Shown here: positions 1-10,249 of the stretch, piece by piece
Numbering within the stretch: the stretch's first letter is position 1
Layout of the letters: each line of letters opens with the position of its first letter
Assembly (NCBI GenBank): GCA_017630395.1
Contig: JAGBVI010000063.1
Location: forward strand, 50,646-114,645
Reading direction: 5' to 3'
Length of the DNA: 64,000 bases
DNA from: Paludibacteraceae bacterium
GTDB taxonomy: Bacteria > Bacteroidota > Bacteroidia > Bacteroidales > Paludibacteraceae
The notes under the pieces: model-generated
The model's database searches: none
Told to the model about the DNA's origin: nothing
Seen by the model: the letters and a program-made list of their open reading frames with translations, nothing else
Program-made: the position numbers and the translations under genes

Positions 1-776
1 CTATAATAGTCATTGGACATAACTCTTGGCATTTCTTGCAAAAAAATTTTTCCTCGTTGGAATTTTTGAAAGAAGAACAAGATGTTGAAGTTTTGTATGT
101 AGATAATGCTTCAACAGATGAGACGCGTGTTGCGGTTTCTTATTCCTATCCAAACATAAAAATGATATGTTATCCTATAAATAGAGGTGTTGCAGCTGCT
201 AGAAATATAGGAATGGTTAATGCAGCCAGTGAATATATTATGTTTCTTGATAGCGATACAGAGATGAATAAAGAAGCCTACTACGAAATGATGAAATTTA
301 TGGATGAAAATCCGGATGTAGGAGTCTGTGGATGCAAATTGTACGGACAAGATGGAGTCGCTCAAAATAGTTGTAAGAAATATCCTACTAGAAAAAGTTT
401 TTTGAAAAGTATTGCAAGATTTTTGGGTAAAAAAATAGGATTGAATCTCTATCCGAATGCTTACATAGAAAATAATTACGATATGGAAAAGCTCGCTCCC
501 TTTGATGTTGATTACGTAATTGGAGCTTGTCAGTTAATTAGAAAAAAAGCACAAACAAAAGTTGGATTTTTGGATGAAAAAATTTTCTATGGTCCGGAAG
601 ACGCTGATTTTTGTATGCGTATAAAACGAGCAGGATATAGAGTCGTTTACCTCCCTAATGTATCAATTTCTCATGCTTACATTAGACCATCAACCAATAA
701 ATTATTTTCAAAATTAACTTGGAAACAAATTTGTGGAATGTTCTACTTCTTTAATAAAGTAGATAAATATAAATAA
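1..776 (+). CDS. Family 2 glycosyltransferase, 5' end outside window
   Basis: The frame is open to the left window edge (first codon at 3), so the gene starts outside; the TTG at 36 is not the start. Upstream codons read IIVIGHNSWHFLQK, the first strand and nucleotide-binding loop of a GT-A fold. Further on come VDNASTDET, the metal-binding FLDSDTE and a C-terminal acceptor region containing GPEDADFCMRIKRAGY, which is typical of WbbL-like rhamnosyltransferases. It should transfer a sugar from a nucleotide sugar to a surface polysaccharide at the cytoplasmic face of the inner membrane. A second glycosyltransferase follows 43 bp downstream, so this is probably the end of an O-antigen or capsule cluster. 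The sugar is unknown. Confidence 0.85.
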   Translation, partial: IIVIGHNSWHFLQKNFSSLEFLKEEQDVEVLYVDNASTDETRVAVSYSYPNIKMICYPINRGVAAARNIGMVNAASEYIMFLDSDTEMNKEAYYEMMKFMDENPDVGVCGCKLYGQDGVAQNSCKKYPTRKSFLKSIARFLGKKIGLNLYPNAYIENNYDMEKLAPFDVDYVIGACQLIRKKAQTKVGFLDEKIFYGPEDADFCMRIKRAGYRVVYLPNVSISHAYIRPSTNKLFSKLTWKQICGMFYFFNKVDKYK

Positions 777-819
777 GTTTTAGAGTCGGATTTTTATTAA
801 TGGTTAGAGCTATATTGCG

Positions 820-1683
820 GTGAAGAGTGTAACAGTTATTATACCCACATTAAATGGTGAAGAGAAAATAGAATTGATACTGAAATCGTTAAAAGAACAG
901 ACGAAACAACCATTAGAAATAATAATAGTTGATTCGAGTTCGACTGATAAAACGGTTGAGTTGGCTCGAAAAGAAGGTGCAAAAATTATCTCTATTGCTC
1001 GTGATAGTTTTAATCATGGTGAAACACGTAACTTAGCAGCTAAAGAGTCGAAGGGAGATTTTCTACTGTATATGACGCAAGATGCTATTCCTTATGATAT
1101 TTATACAATAGAGAACTTACTTTCTGGAATAACAGAAAATAAAGAAGTTGTTGCTTCGTTCGCACAACAAATAGCAAATCCATATTCTACAGAAAGAGAA
1201 AAACTAATCAGAGCTTATAATTATCCGTCAGAAAGTAAGATAAAAAGCATGGATGATGCTTCTGAATTAGGTATAAAAACCTATTTTCTCTCTGATGTAT
1301 GTGCAATGTATGAAAAACAAACTTTTTTTAAATTAAACGGTTTTGAAGCTCCTATTGAAACGAATGAGGATATGCATATTGCATCGAAAATTTTAAGAAT
1401 GGGTAAAAAAATTCGATACGAAGCAAATGCAAAAGTTTATCATTCTCATGATAGCAGTTTTAAAGAAATTTTTATTAGAAATTATTTGATTGGGAAATTT
1501 TTGAAAAAATACAAAGATGATTTTCCTCATTCTGCAACTAATAAAGAGGGGATGAATTTAGTAAAAAAAGTAACTTCTCAATTGTTTCAAAAAGGGTTAA
1601 TAGGAGAGTGTATCTTGTTTTGGATAGAATGCGGAATCAAACTGTTTGGAAATTTAGCAGGTAAATTAACCTCCGTTCGATGA
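820..1683 (+). CDS. Family 2 glycosyltransferase (rhamnosyltransferase-like)
   Basis: 287 residues with a GTG start; an in-frame TAG at 805 rules out a much longer form. The N-terminus VTVIIPTLNGEEKI is the GT-A nucleotide-sugar fold, followed by VDSSSTDKT. The metal-binding position reads LLYMTQDAIP; the TQDA variant is common in bacterial rhamnosyltransferases. ETNEDMHIASKILRMG supplies the ED acceptor/catalytic motif. It is probably cotranscribed with the glycosyltransferase before it and is the last gene of that cluster, because a 23-bp-stem hairpin lies between it and convergent rho. The fold is certain; donor and acceptor are not. Confidence 0.85.
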   Translation: MKSVTVIIPTLNGEEKIELILKSLKEQTKQPLEIIIVDSSSTDKTVELARKEGAKIISIARDSFNHGETRNLAAKESKGDFLLYMTQDAIPYDIYTIENLLSGITENKEVVASFAQQIANPYSTEREKLIRAYNYPSESKIKSMDDASELGIKTYFLSDVCAMYEKQTFFKLNGFEAPIETNEDMHIASKILRMGKKIRYEANAKVYHSHDSSFKEIFIRNYLIGKFLKKYKDDFPHSATNKEGMNLVKKVTSQLFQKGLIGECILFWIECGIKLFGNLAGKLTSVR

Positions 1684-1822
1684 TTTTAATCTGTTGATCC
1701 AGAGAAACTACGTATTCACGTTGACGAAAGATTTGATAATAGCTTGATTTCCTTTTAATTACAATTCGTTGAACTCACATTATTTTATTATCATAATTAC
1801 ATAAAATAAAACCTATAAAATA

Positions 1823-1879
1823 AGGCAATTTCTGTAAATTAGATTTTATTCATTTTAATCTAATTTATTGAAATTGCCT
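1823..1879. terminator. Long hairpin between convergent glycosyltransferase and rho genes
   Basis: The arms 1823-1845 and 1857-1879 are inverted with two mismatches over 23 bp around an AT-rich 11-base loop. The position between two convergent genes suggests a bidirectional terminator. The outer bases (AGGCAATTTC / GAAATTGCCT) resemble the ends of other intergenic repeats in this window, so it may descend from a mobile palindrome. Confidence 0.6.
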
Positions 1880-1918
1880 AAATATTGAATTCTAATTGTT
1901 GTTAACAATTAGATAGCT

Positions 1919-3703
1919 CTAGTCATTCATAGAAATCAAGAACTCTTCATTTGTACGAGTGTTTTCCAACCTTTCTTTGAAGAATTCCATAGCTTCAACG
2001 GTTGTCATATCAGACAGATAGCGACGTAGAACCCACATACGTTTAACCGTTTCATCATTATGTAAAAGATTATCTTTTCTAGTACTAGAAGCCATTATAT
2101 CCACTGCCGGATAGATACGTTTATTTGCTAATTGGCGAGACAATTGAAGCTCCATGTTACCGGTTCCTTTAAACTCTTCAAAAATTACGTCATCCATTTT
2201 TGAGCCGGTGTCAGTCAAAGCTGTTGCAATAATCGTTAAGCTACCTCCATTCTCGATATTTCTGGCAGCTCCGAAAAACCTTTTTGGTTTATGCAACGCA
2301 TTCGCATCCACACCGCCGGAAAGGACTTTACCGGAAGCAGGAGAAACCGTATTGTAAGCTCTTGCTAAACGAGTGATAGAATCCAAAAGAATAACAACAT
2401 CATGTCCGCATTCCACCATTCTTTTTGCTTTTTCTAAAACGATACTGGCTATCTTAACATGTCTTTCTGCTGGTTCATCAAATGTAGAAGCAATTACCTC
2501 CGCATTAACACTTCTAGACATATCGGTAACCTCTTCCGGACGCTCATCAATTAGCAAAATGATCATATAAACTTCCGGATGATTTTCAGCGATAGCATTA
2601 GCAATATCTTTTAATAGAACTGTTTTACCTGTTTTAGGTTGAGCAACAATTAAACCACGCTGACCTTTACCGATAGGAGAGAACAAATCTACTGTACGAA
2701 CAGAGAGATTGCAAGTTTTTCCTCCGGTCAAATTGAATTTTTCATCCGGGAATAAAGGAGTTAAGTGGTCAAAAGGTACGCGATCTCTAATGAATTCTGG
2801 AGATCTACCATTGACTTTGATAACCTCGACCAAAGGGAAAAATTTCTCACCCTCTTTTGGCGGTCTGATAGTACATTCGATAACATCACCATTTTTTAGA
2901 CCGTTAGAATGAATTTGGGCTGCGCTCAGATATATATCGTCCGGAGAATTCAAGTAATTATAATCAGCAGAGCGCAAAAAACCAAACCCTTCTTGCATGA
3001 TTTCTAATACCCCTTGTCCTGTGATTAAGCCATCAAAATCATAGGATTTAGGTTTAGGCGGTTGCTGAGGTTGTGGTTGAGGTTGATTTTGCTGTCTGTT
3101 ATTGTTGTAATTATTATTGTTGTTTTGAGGTTGATTATTGAATTCTCTATGATTACGACCTTGATTTTGAGAAGCCATCATTTCATCTTGATTTTGATTT
3201 TGTGGCATCTCAGTTGCCTGCATAGGTTCCGGAGTTTTGATACCTTTCTTTTTATTAAGAATCATTCTTGCCAATGCAGCAGCTGGGTTTCCTCCTGCAG
3301 GAATCTCATAATTTCTTGGAATAGGTCTGTTGTTATTGCGACCAATATTCAAATTATCGGCATTATCATTCCTTTGCAAAACATCTTGCTTGGGACTTTC
3401 TTTTATATTAGATTGATTGTCAGTGTTTTCCTCCTTATTATCCTCCTTATTAATTTCAGAAACAAACTTTTCCTCAACTTTTACTTCGTAATTTGTTTCA
3501 GGAATTGAATTTTCAGGAGAGTCGGTAGATACAAACAAATCGCCAATTTCACTCTCAGTTTCAGGCATAGATTGCTTAATAATCAAATCAATCAAATCGC
3601 CTTTTCGATAAGAATCCACTCGCTTAATACCAAGTTCTCTTGCAATAACTCTCAAATCTGAAACAGTCTTCTTCTCTAACTGTTCTTTTTCAATATTCGC
3701 CAT
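1919..3703 (-). CDS. rho: Transcription termination factor Rho with long disordered insertion
   Basis: 594 residues; E. coli Rho has 419. Order: SAP-like Rho N domain (1-45), a low-complexity acidic then Asn/Gln/Pro-rich segment (about 46-220), cold-shock RNA-binding domain (about 221-300, with [13 protein letters not shown]), then the RecA-type ATPase with Walker A QPKTGKTV (355-362) and Walker [11 protein letters not shown] (436-445). Rho is a hexameric RNA translocase that ends transcription. The insertion matches the disordered region reported to drive phase separation of Bacteroides Rho. A TAnnTTTG-type -7 box at 3829-3836 implies an untranslated leader of about 120 nt, room for autoregulation. 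Confidence 0.98.
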   Translation of the reverse strand: MANIEKEQLEKKTVSDLRVIARELGIKRVDSYRKGDLIDLIIKQSMPETESEIGDLFVSTDSPENSIPETNYEVKVEEKFVSEINKEDNKEENTDNQSNIKESPKQDVLQRNDNADNLNIGRNNNRPIPRNYEIPAGGNPAAALARMILNKKKGIKTPEPMQATEMPQNQNQDEMMASQNQGRNHREFNNQPQNNNNNYNNNRQQNQPQPQPQQPPKPKSYDFDGLITGQGVLEIMQEGFGFLRSADYNYLNSPDDIYLSAAQIHSNGLKNGDVIECTIRPPKEGEKFFPLVEVIKVNGRSPEFIRDRVPFDHLTPLFPDEKFNLTGGKTCNLSVRTVDLFSPIGKGQRGLIVAQPKTGKTVLLKDIANAIAENHPEVYMIILLIDERPEEVTDMSRSVNAEVIASTFDEPAERHVKIASIVLEKAKRMVECGHDVVILLDSITRLARAYNTVSPASGKVLSGGVDANALHKPKRFFGAARNIENGGSLTIIATALTDTGSKMDDVIFEEFKGTGNMELQLSRQLANKRIYPAVDIMASSTRKDNLLHNDETVKRMWVLRRYLSDMTTVEAMEFFKERLENTRTNEEFLISMND

Positions 3704-3828
3704 AAACTACTGTTATTCAAACATACGACAAAGCAACCATTTGCTTTGGTATGAAATTAATATGTTACTAGGGTATTTACACAGATTAACAATGACTTTG
3801 TAATTAGTCTTTGGTAGTAAAAACGATG

Positions 3829-3836
3829 CAAAGTTA
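3829..3836 (-). promoter_or_regulatory. -7 box upstream of rho
   Basis: CAAAGTTA on the plus strand reads TAACTTTG on the minus strand, matching TAnnTTTG. No convincing -33 TTTG is seen. Transcription would begin near 3823, leaving a leader of about 120 nt before rho. Confidence 0.5.
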
Positions 3837-3906
3837 ATATAATTTTTTATTTTACGATTAAAATTAAAAAAAAATTAATCCAATTATTTTGAACTAATTT
3901 AGGGAT

Positions 3907-4030
3907 GGTCCTATAAATTAGGTCAAGATGATTTTGATGGGCATTTTATTTTGCTTGTTTCTATTCAAAAGCATCCTAAACTGAATTTATGAGCTGTAAA
4001 TAGAAATCGTAATTAATAGAAGTTGCCCTA
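3907..4030. repeat. Interspersed repeat family 2, short copy
   Basis: The left end (TCCTATAAATTAGGTC, then GATGATTTTGA) and the right end (CTGAATTTATGAGCT through AATAGAAGTTGC) both recur at 41575-41836, where the middle is longer. It occupies the gap between rho and the LRR gene. No coding capacity is seen; it looks like a small non-autonomous element or its remnant. Confidence 0.6.
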
Positions 4031-4061
4031 TATAATAAGATAAAGATGATTTAAAGGGTAA

Positions 4062-5369
4062 TTATTTCTTCCATGAGACAGATTTGCACCCTTTAAAAGC
4101 GTCTGTCTCAACCATTATTGAATATTCTGAATTGTCAATTACTATGTCAAGATTTGGGCAATTATAGAAAGCTTTTTCTTCAATTTTAGTAACACTTGAA
4201 GGTATTTCAATGTTCGTTAAATTGTTGCAATTTGAAAATGCTTCAGGTCTGATTTTTGTAATACCATCAGGAATTTCAACTGTTATCAAATTGCTACAAC
4301 CCTGAAAAGTATATGCCTCTATACTTGATACGCCGGGTGGAATTACTATGTTGGTTAAATTATCGCAATTTTCGAATGCATATTCCTCGATTTTAGTAAC
4401 ATTGGGAGAAATTAATATGCCGGTTAAACTATCGCAATTATAGAAAGCATAAGTGCCGATATTGGTAACACTTGACGGGATTGAATATTCACCATTAAGT
4501 CCTCCGGGAGCTTGAATTAATATTGTTTTCTGTTTATCATACAAAACCCCGTTAAAAGATGTGTAATTAGGGTTCTCTGGAGCCACGTTAATCGCTTTTA
4601 ATCGACTACAATTAAAAAAAACGTTTTCTTCAATCGAAATTACATTTTCCGAAATAGCTATGTTGGTTAGATTGCTACAATACTCGAATGCCCCTTTTTT
4701 AATCACAGTAACACTTTTCGGGATTGATATATCGGTTAAATTTTCACAAAATGCAAAGGCTCTAGATTCAATGCAAGTAATTCTATTTGGGAGGGTTACG
4801 CTTGTTAATTCTTTACAATTATAGAATAGGTCATATCCAATCTTAGTAACTTTCTCCGGTATTACGATGTTTTTTAATTTACTGCAAAAATAGAATGCTC
4901 TATCTTCAATTGTTGTAACACTTTCCGGAATGTTAATATTAGTCAGATTATAGCAATTTTCAAATGCATTATCAGCAATATAAACAACCCCATGTGGAAT
5001 TACTACATGGGTTAAGTAGTCACAGCCGCTAAATGCATTGCTTCCAATACCTATGACGTCGTATATTGTACCCTCAATTTTTATTTTGGAAGGTATAATA
5101 ACAGAAGAATCTCCAATACAACCATTTTTGAGTTCTGCTGCAAGTTCTGCTGCAGAGTTGGATGTAATTTTGAATATTAAAGGAGTCTCAGATTGGTCTA
5201 TAATATTCTCTTCATTACCAGATATCGTATCTTCAAAAACAATCTCTTTCACTTCCTCTACTTTGAAACTGACTTTTTCTCCGTTATTCAATTTTACAAT
5301 CATATTTGTTGCAGCAATTGTAGATACCCCGGATATTAATATTAATGCAATAAATAATTTACTTTTCAT
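4062..5369 (-). CDS. BspA-like leucine-rich-repeat surface protein
   Basis: 435 residues. It has an N-terminal signal peptide (KLFIALILISGVSTIAA), a short beta-rich region and, from about residue 95 to the end, tandem 23-residue LRR_5 repeats of the form IPxSVTxIExxAFxNCxNLT. A central break contains TSFNGVLYDKQKT, a usual variant in this family. BspA-like proteins are exported and often bind host or environmental ligands. No T9SS C-terminal sorting domain is visible (the end is FKGCKSVSWKK), so its anchoring is unclear. It is a single gene with its own well-formed promoter. The repeat family is certain, the ligand unknown. Confidence 0.9.
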   Translation of the reverse strand: MKSKLFIALILISGVSTIAATNMIVKLNNGEKVSFKVEEVKEIVFEDTISGNEENIIDQSETPLIFKITSNSAAELAAELKNGCIGDSSVIIPSKIKIEGTIYDVIGIGSNAFSGCDYLTHVVIPHGVVYIADNAFENCYNLTNINIPESVTTIEDRAFYFCSKLKNIVIPEKVTKIGYDLFYNCKELTSVTLPNRITCIESRAFAFCENLTDISIPKSVTVIKKGAFEYCSNLTNIAISENVISIEENVFFNCSRLKAINVAPENPNYTSFNGVLYDKQKTILIQAPGGLNGEYSIPSSVTNIGTYAFYNCDSLTGILISPNVTKIEEYAFENCDNLTNIVIPPGVSSIEAYTFQGCSNLITVEIPDGITKIRPEAFSNCNNLTNIEIPSSVTKIEEKAFYNCPNLDIVIDNSEYSIMVETDAFKGCKSVSWKK

Positions 5370-5415
5370 AAACTTGAAAATTATATCTTGTTACTGTATA
5401 AAACTTCTTTATACG

Positions 5416-5447
5416 CAAAAGTAAATTTTTTAATTGTTTAAATCAAA
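5416..5447 (-). promoter_or_regulatory. Promoter of the LRR gene
   Basis: Minus strand: TTTG (5444-5447), a 20-bp gap, then TACTTTTG (5416-5423), a full match to the Bacteroidetes -33/-7 pattern. Transcription should start near 5410, about 40 nt before the ATG. Confidence 0.75.
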
Positions 5448-5591
5448 TTTATTTTCTAATATTTTTATGTTAGAGGTAGGTGTTTGATAATCAATGCTGT
5501 GAGATTACAATAAAATATTAACTTGTTAAAATTTATTACAGAATTTATAAAATATTAAAATTTAAGCATTAGATATATCCCCGATATTGAT

Positions 5592-5599
5592 TATATTTG
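5592..5599 (+). promoter_or_regulatory. -7 box upstream of ftsK
   Basis: TATATTTG fits TAnnTTTG. The start site would be near 5605, about 10 nt before the ftsK ATG, giving a very short leader. No clear -33 element is seen. Confidence 0.55.
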
Positions 5600-5614
5600 C
5601 AATAAAATAGAAAA

Positions 5615-8134
5615 ATGGCAAATAAGAAAAAAGAGACAATAGAAGAAGAGGGAAGAAACTTGCGTTTTTTTTCTGCATGGAAAGAAAGATTTTCTTCGGA
5701 TGAACGTTACCGAATTGTATTAGGGATAGTGGTACTTTTTGTGTCATTATTTCTACTCTCTGCTTTTATCTCTTTTTTATTTCAAGGAGCAGCAGACCAA
5801 AGTATTGTGGAGTCGAAAGGAGAGATTGATGTAATAGAATTGAATCAAGAGGTTCGCAATACAAGTGGTTTGTCAGGAGCTTCCATAGCAGAGTATTTCA
5901 TCAATCACACTTTTGGAATTCCATGTTTTTTGATGTTGTTTTTTTTGTTTGGAATAGGAATTAATCTGTTAAAATTTTGCAAGGTAAAACTTGTTAAGCT
6001 ATTTTTAAATTGCACTTTTTTAATGATATGGTTTTCTCTATTCCTCGGATTCTTTTTTGTTGATAGTTATGATTCCACCTTTTTGTACTTAGGGGGCGAG
6101 CATGGATACTTTTTAGGAGAGTGGTTGCGAGCTCAGATTGGTTGGTTTGGAACAGGGTTGTTGCTCTTTTCATCTCTGTTTATCTTTTTGATTTTTGCTG
6201 TAAAATCTACTCTTCCTTTCCTTAGAAAAGTGAAAGGTAAGTTTACGTTCAAAAATGAGAACGAGGTTACACCAGAAGGGGACGAGGCTAAAGAGGAATT
6301 GGACAATGAATCCTCAATTCAGCCAGCTGTTAGCGATGTGGATACAATTCCTATGGAAGTGATAGCGCAAAATCCTAATAGTGCAGAAGAGCAAGATCCT
6401 AAAGCAATTGAATTTGAGATAGAAACCAATATAATAAATAAGGAGGAAACAACAGTTGGAACAGAGGTTGGAGCAGATAATTTTGTGATAGAAGTTCCTC
6501 AAACACCAACAGTAAAAGAGAGTGTAACTGCAGAAAATCAGACAATTGGTGATTCTGCAACAGGAGGGGATGAAGTAGATTTTGAAATAGAAATGAAAGA
6601 GGATGAGGTCTATGAAGGTGAGGAAACAGAATTGTATGACCCGACCAAAGATTTGGAATATTACAAAAAACCAACTTTAGATCTATTCAATGTAGTTGCA
6701 AATAATGTGCAAAATATTGATTATGAAGAACAAAACAAAAATAAGGATAAGATTGTAAGTGTATTAAAAGATTTTGGGGTAGAAATTACTGCGATAAAAG
6801 CGACTGTAGGTCCTACCGTTACGCTTTATGAAGTTACTCCTGCACCGGGAATCAAAATATCAAAAATTAAGAATTTGAATGCAGATATTGCGATGGCTAT
6901 TTCTGCGATTGGAATTCGTATAATAGCACCGATACCGGGGAAAGGTACAATTGGTATTGAGGTGCCTAATTCAAAGCCTGTAGTTGTGCCAATGGCGGAT
7001 ATTATAGGAAGTAAAAAATTCCAAGAATCAAAATTTGAATTACCAATTGCATTGGGTAAAACAATTACCAATGATGTTTACATGGTGGATTTATGTAAGA
7101 TGCCTCACGTTTTGGTTGCCGGAGCAACAGGACAAGGAAAGTCTGTTGGTCTTAATGCTATCATAACCTCTTTACTATACAAAAAACATCCGGCAGAATT
7201 AAAGTTTGTAATGGTCGATCCAAAGATGGTAGAGTTTAGTATGTATGAACCTATCGAAAAACATTTCCTTGCCAAAATGCCGGATGCAACGGATGCTATT
7301 ATTACAGACGTGTCCAAGGTAGTCTTAACTTTAAATTCTCTATGCGTTGAGATGGATGCTCGTTATGAATTGTTGAAAGAGGCAAGGGTAAGACAAATAA
7401 AAGAGTATAATGAGAAATTTATCAACCGTAGATTAAATCCGAATTTGGGTCATCGATATTTACCTTATATTGTTGTTGTTATTGATGAGTTTGCAGATTT
7501 GATTATGCAAGTAGGAAAAGAGGTGGAAACACCAATTGCACGTATTGCTCAAAAGGCGAGAGCGGTGGGAATTCACATGATATTGGCAACTCAAAGGCCG
7601 TCTGCCAATGTGATTACCGGTGTAATTAAGGCCAATTTCCCAGCGAGATTTGCTTTTAAAGTTGCCTCTTTATTAGAGTCGAGAGTAATATTGGATAATT
7701 CAGGAGCAGAGCAGTTGATAGGAAGAGGAGATATGTTGGTATCTCAAGGAAATGATTTTGAACGTGTTCAGTGTGCATTCGTAGATACTCCTGAAGTTGA
7801 ACAAATTACAGATTATATATCTAAACAGCAAGGTTATACAAGTGCATTTTTATTGCCGGAGTATGTGAGTGATGAAGATGGTGGAGAAAAAGCAAATGTT
7901 GATTTGTCGAAAAAAGATGCTATGTTTAATGAAGCTGCAGAATTAGTGGTTGCTCACCAACAAGGATCTACTTCTATGATTCAACGTAAATTCTCTATTG
8001 GATACAATAGGGCTGGTAGAATTATGGATCAGTTAGAGGCTGCAGGTATTGTAGGACCTGCGGAAGGTAGTAAACCACGACAAGTATTGGTTAGTGATAT
8101 GGCTCACTTAGATTCCATATTAAGTTCTTTATAG
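5615..8134 (+). CDS. ftsK: DNA translocase FtsK
   Basis: 839 residues. Four or so N-terminal membrane segments (35-57, 100-120, 128-150, 175-198) anchor it at the division site. An acidic linker (about 205-350) is followed by the alpha/beta motor with Walker A GATGQGKS (503-510) and Walker B IVVVIDEFADL (about 619-629). The C-terminal gamma winged helix (from about residue 770) recognises orienting DNA sequences. It pumps chromosomal DNA through the septum and activates dimer resolution. lolA follows 49 bp after the stop, so the two are probably cotranscribed. Confidence 0.97.
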   Translation: MANKKKETIEEEGRNLRFFSAWKERFSSDERYRIVLGIVVLFVSLFLLSAFISFLFQGAADQSIVESKGEIDVIELNQEVRNTSGLSGASIAEYFINHTFGIPCFLMLFFLFGIGINLLKFCKVKLVKLFLNCTFLMIWFSLFLGFFFVDSYDSTFLYLGGEHGYFLGEWLRAQIGWFGTGLLLFSSLFIFLIFAVKSTLPFLRKVKGKFTFKNENEVTPEGDEAKEELDNESSIQPAVSDVDTIPMEVIAQNPNSAEEQDPKAIEFEIETNIINKEETTVGTEVGADNFVIEVPQTPTVKESVTAENQTIGDSATGGDEVDFEIEMKEDEVYEGEETELYDPTKDLEYYKKPTLDLFNVVANNVQNIDYEEQNKNKDKIVSVLKDFGVEITAIKATVGPTVTLYEVTPAPGIKISKIKNLNADIAMAISAIGIRIIAPIPGKGTIGIEVPNSKPVVVPMADIIGSKKFQESKFELPIALGKTITNDVYMVDLCKMPHVLVAGATGQGKSVGLNAIITSLLYKKHPAELKFVMVDPKMVEFSMYEPIEKHFLAKMPDATDAIITDVSKVVLTLNSLCVEMDARYELLKEARVRQIKEYNEKFINRRLNPNLGHRYLPYIVVVIDEFADLIMQVGKEVETPIARIAQKARAVGIHMILATQRPSANVITGVIKANFPARFAFKVASLLESRVILDNSGAEQLIGRGDMLVSQGNDFERVQCAFVDTPEVEQITDYISKQQGYTSAFLLPEYVSDEDGGEKANVDLSKKDAMFNEAAELVVAHQQGSTSMIQRKFSIGYNRAGRIMDQLEAAGIVGPAEGSKPRQVLVSDMAHLDSILSSL

Positions 8135-8183
8135 ATGTTTTTTTGCGTGAGTGAATGATTCAACAACATTAAATTTAGAAAAG

Positions 8184-8834
8184 ATGAAGAAAATTGTATA
8201 TTTATTTTTAGCCTTATTAATGCCTATTTGCTCTTTTGCTCAAGAAGAGGCAGTAGATCCAAAGGCGAAAGCAATTTTGGGAAAGGCTGTAGATGCTTTT
8301 GATTCTAAAAAAGGAATTTCAGCTGATTTTTTAATCGAAATAAAAGATAGTAGAAACGGGAAGGAAGAGACAATTCCCGGAATACTTTTGCTTAAGGGTG
8401 ATAAGTTTAAATTATCCTTGAGAAATGTAGATACCTATTTTGACGGAAAAACACAATCTGTTTTTATGTCTAATGAAAAGGAAGTTACTATTAGTATTCC
8501 TGAAAAGGAAGATTTGAAAGATATTAATCCTATTCTATTAATGAAATCGTATCAAATGGATTATAAAATGCGTTATTTAGGTTCTAAAAAAGAGGCAGGA
8601 TTGATGGTTGAGGAGGTTGAATTGTACCCCAATGATTTAAAAAGTCAGTATTCAATTATTAGGTTAAAAATTTCAAAAGATAAATTACAATTAAAGTCAA
8701 TTTTGTTAAAAGGTAAAAGTGGTATTGATACAAAACTATCTATTCAAAATTTAGAGCACAAGGAGCTTTATGATACAATGTTTGTTTTCGACGAAAAGAA
8801 ATTTCCTGATGTAGAGATTATTGATTTAAGGTAA
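8184..8834 (+). CDS. lolA: Outer-membrane lipoprotein carrier LolA
   Basis: 216 residues from the ATG at 8184. The in-frame ATG at 8151 adds 11 non-signal residues, while 8184 gives a classical signal peptide (MKKIVYLFLALLMPICSFAQ). The mature part reads as a LolA half-barrel (ISADFLIEIKDS, PGILLLKGDKFKL, FFGKTQ-like VDTYFDGKTQSVF). LolA carries lipoproteins from the LolCDE transporter across the periplasm. Placement directly after ftsK is a common Bacteroidetes arrangement. No LolB is expected in this phylum. Confidence 0.9.
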   Translation: MKKIVYLFLALLMPICSFAQEEAVDPKAKAILGKAVDAFDSKKGISADFLIEIKDSRNGKEETIPGILLLKGDKFKLSLRNVDTYFDGKTQSVFMSNEKEVTISIPEKEDLKDINPILLMKSYQMDYKMRYLGSKKEAGLMVEEVELYPNDLKSQYSIIRLKISKDKLQLKSILLKGKSGIDTKLSIQNLEHKELYDTMFVFDEKKFPDVEIIDLR

Positions 8835-9063
8835 TTTTAATAAAATTCAGTCGGGATGATTCTAAGGGCTTTTGTTCGATAGTTTATATTAATACCTCTA
8901 TATGACAAGGTGAGGTGTGAAGTTGAATTGGTTTCTGCATATCCTTGATGAGAAACAGAACTAGGAAGAATGAGCGGTGCAGATATCCTATTGGGCGAAT
9001 ATAGAGTTTTAAGATACATTTTTAAAGTAAATTAATTTCGAAAACTAGAATAATATTAAGAAA

Positions 9064-10002
9064 ATGGAAAAAGTACGATGCTTAATCATAGGCTCTGGTC
9101 CAGCCGGTTATACAGCTGCCATTTATGCAGCAAGGGCAAATTTGTCTCCTGTATTATATGAGGGAGTACTGCCGGGAGGACAATTGACTACAACAACAGA
9201 AATAGAAAATTTTCCAGGTTATCCGGAGGGAATTTCCGGAGCTGAAATGATGGAGGATTTGAGAAAACAGGCTATTCGTTTTGGTACAGATGTGAGGTTC
9301 GGAATTGTAACTAAAGCAGAACTGATTCCGAATAAAAGCATTATTACTATTGATGGAGAAAAGGAAGTAGAAGCCACAACAGTAATCATTTCTACAGGAG
9401 CTTCTGCCAAATATTTAGGTTTGCCGGATGAAGCCAAATATGCAGGTATGGGAGTTTCTGCTTGTGCCACTTGCGATGGGTTCTTTTATAGAAATAAAGA
9501 GGTGATTGTTGTTGGAGGAGGAGATACTGCTTGCGAAGATGCAATGTATTTATCGCGTTTGTGTAAAAAGGTATATCTTGCGGTTAGAAAAGATAAATTA
9601 AGAGCCTCTAAAGTTATGCAATCGCGTGTTTTTAATAACGATAAAATTGAGATTCTTTTCAAACATGAAGTGATAGGACTATTTGGAGAGAATGGTGTAG
9701 AAGGAGCAAATTTACTTAAAAATAGAGGTGAAGTTAATCAAGAGGAGTATTCAATTCCGGTAGATGGGCTATTCCTTGCGATTGGACATCATCCTAATTC
9801 TGATTTGTTCAAAGAATATTTGAACTTAGACGAACAGGGTTACATTGTAACGTTAGGATGTACACCTCAAACCAACATTTCTAGTGTCTTTGCTGCAGGA
9901 GATGTAGCAGATCCTCGTTACAGACAGGCAATTACAGCGGCTGCAAGCGGATGTAAAGCAGCCATTGAGGCAGAAAGATATTTGATTGAGGAAGGTTTAT
10001 AG
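9064..10002 (+). CDS. trxB: Thioredoxin-disulfide reductase
   Basis: 312 residues, the usual low-Mr TrxB length. FAD-binding GSGPAGYTAAIYAAR (10-24), redox-active CATC (C134 and C137), NADPH-binding GGGDTACEDA (about 152-161), and C-terminal FAD contact VFAAGDVAD. It reduces thioredoxin with NADPH in the cytoplasm. The ATG at 9064 is the first codon of the conserved N-terminus. It lies 229 bp after lolA. Confidence 0.96.
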   Translation: MEKVRCLIIGSGPAGYTAAIYAARANLSPVLYEGVLPGGQLTTTTEIENFPGYPEGISGAEMMEDLRKQAIRFGTDVRFGIVTKAELIPNKSIITIDGEKEVEATTVIISTGASAKYLGLPDEAKYAGMGVSACATCDGFFYRNKEVIVVGGGDTACEDAMYLSRLCKKVYLAVRKDKLRASKVMQSRVFNNDKIEILFKHEVIGLFGENGVEGANLLKNRGEVNQEEYSIPVDGLFLAIGHHPNSDLFKEYLNLDEQGYIVTLGCTPQTNISSVFAAGDVADPRYRQAITAAASGCKAAIEAERYLIEEGL

Positions 10003-10010
10003 AATTTTTA

Positions 10011-10069
10011 AAGAGAACTTTTTAATATATTGATTATTAGTGTTATAATTTGTATATTGGAGTTCTCTT
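10011..10069 (+). terminator. Possible terminator after trxB
   Basis: AAGAGAACT (10011-10019) and AGTTCTCTT (10061-10069) are perfectly inverted around a 41-base AT-rich loop. The loop is long and the following T-run weak, so this is tentative. Confidence 0.4.
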
Positions 10070-10249
10070 CTTATATATAATAGTTTGAGAATATAATTCA
10101 TGTCTATGTGTTATTATTATGTTCGCAGTTGATTGACGTAATAAAGAACGTAAAGGAATATGAAAATTATTCTTTGGTATGATTTTCTTAAATTAGGTTG
10201 AGATACTATGGTTTGATTGAGTTCTTGTTTGGTTTATAAATAGGATGAA

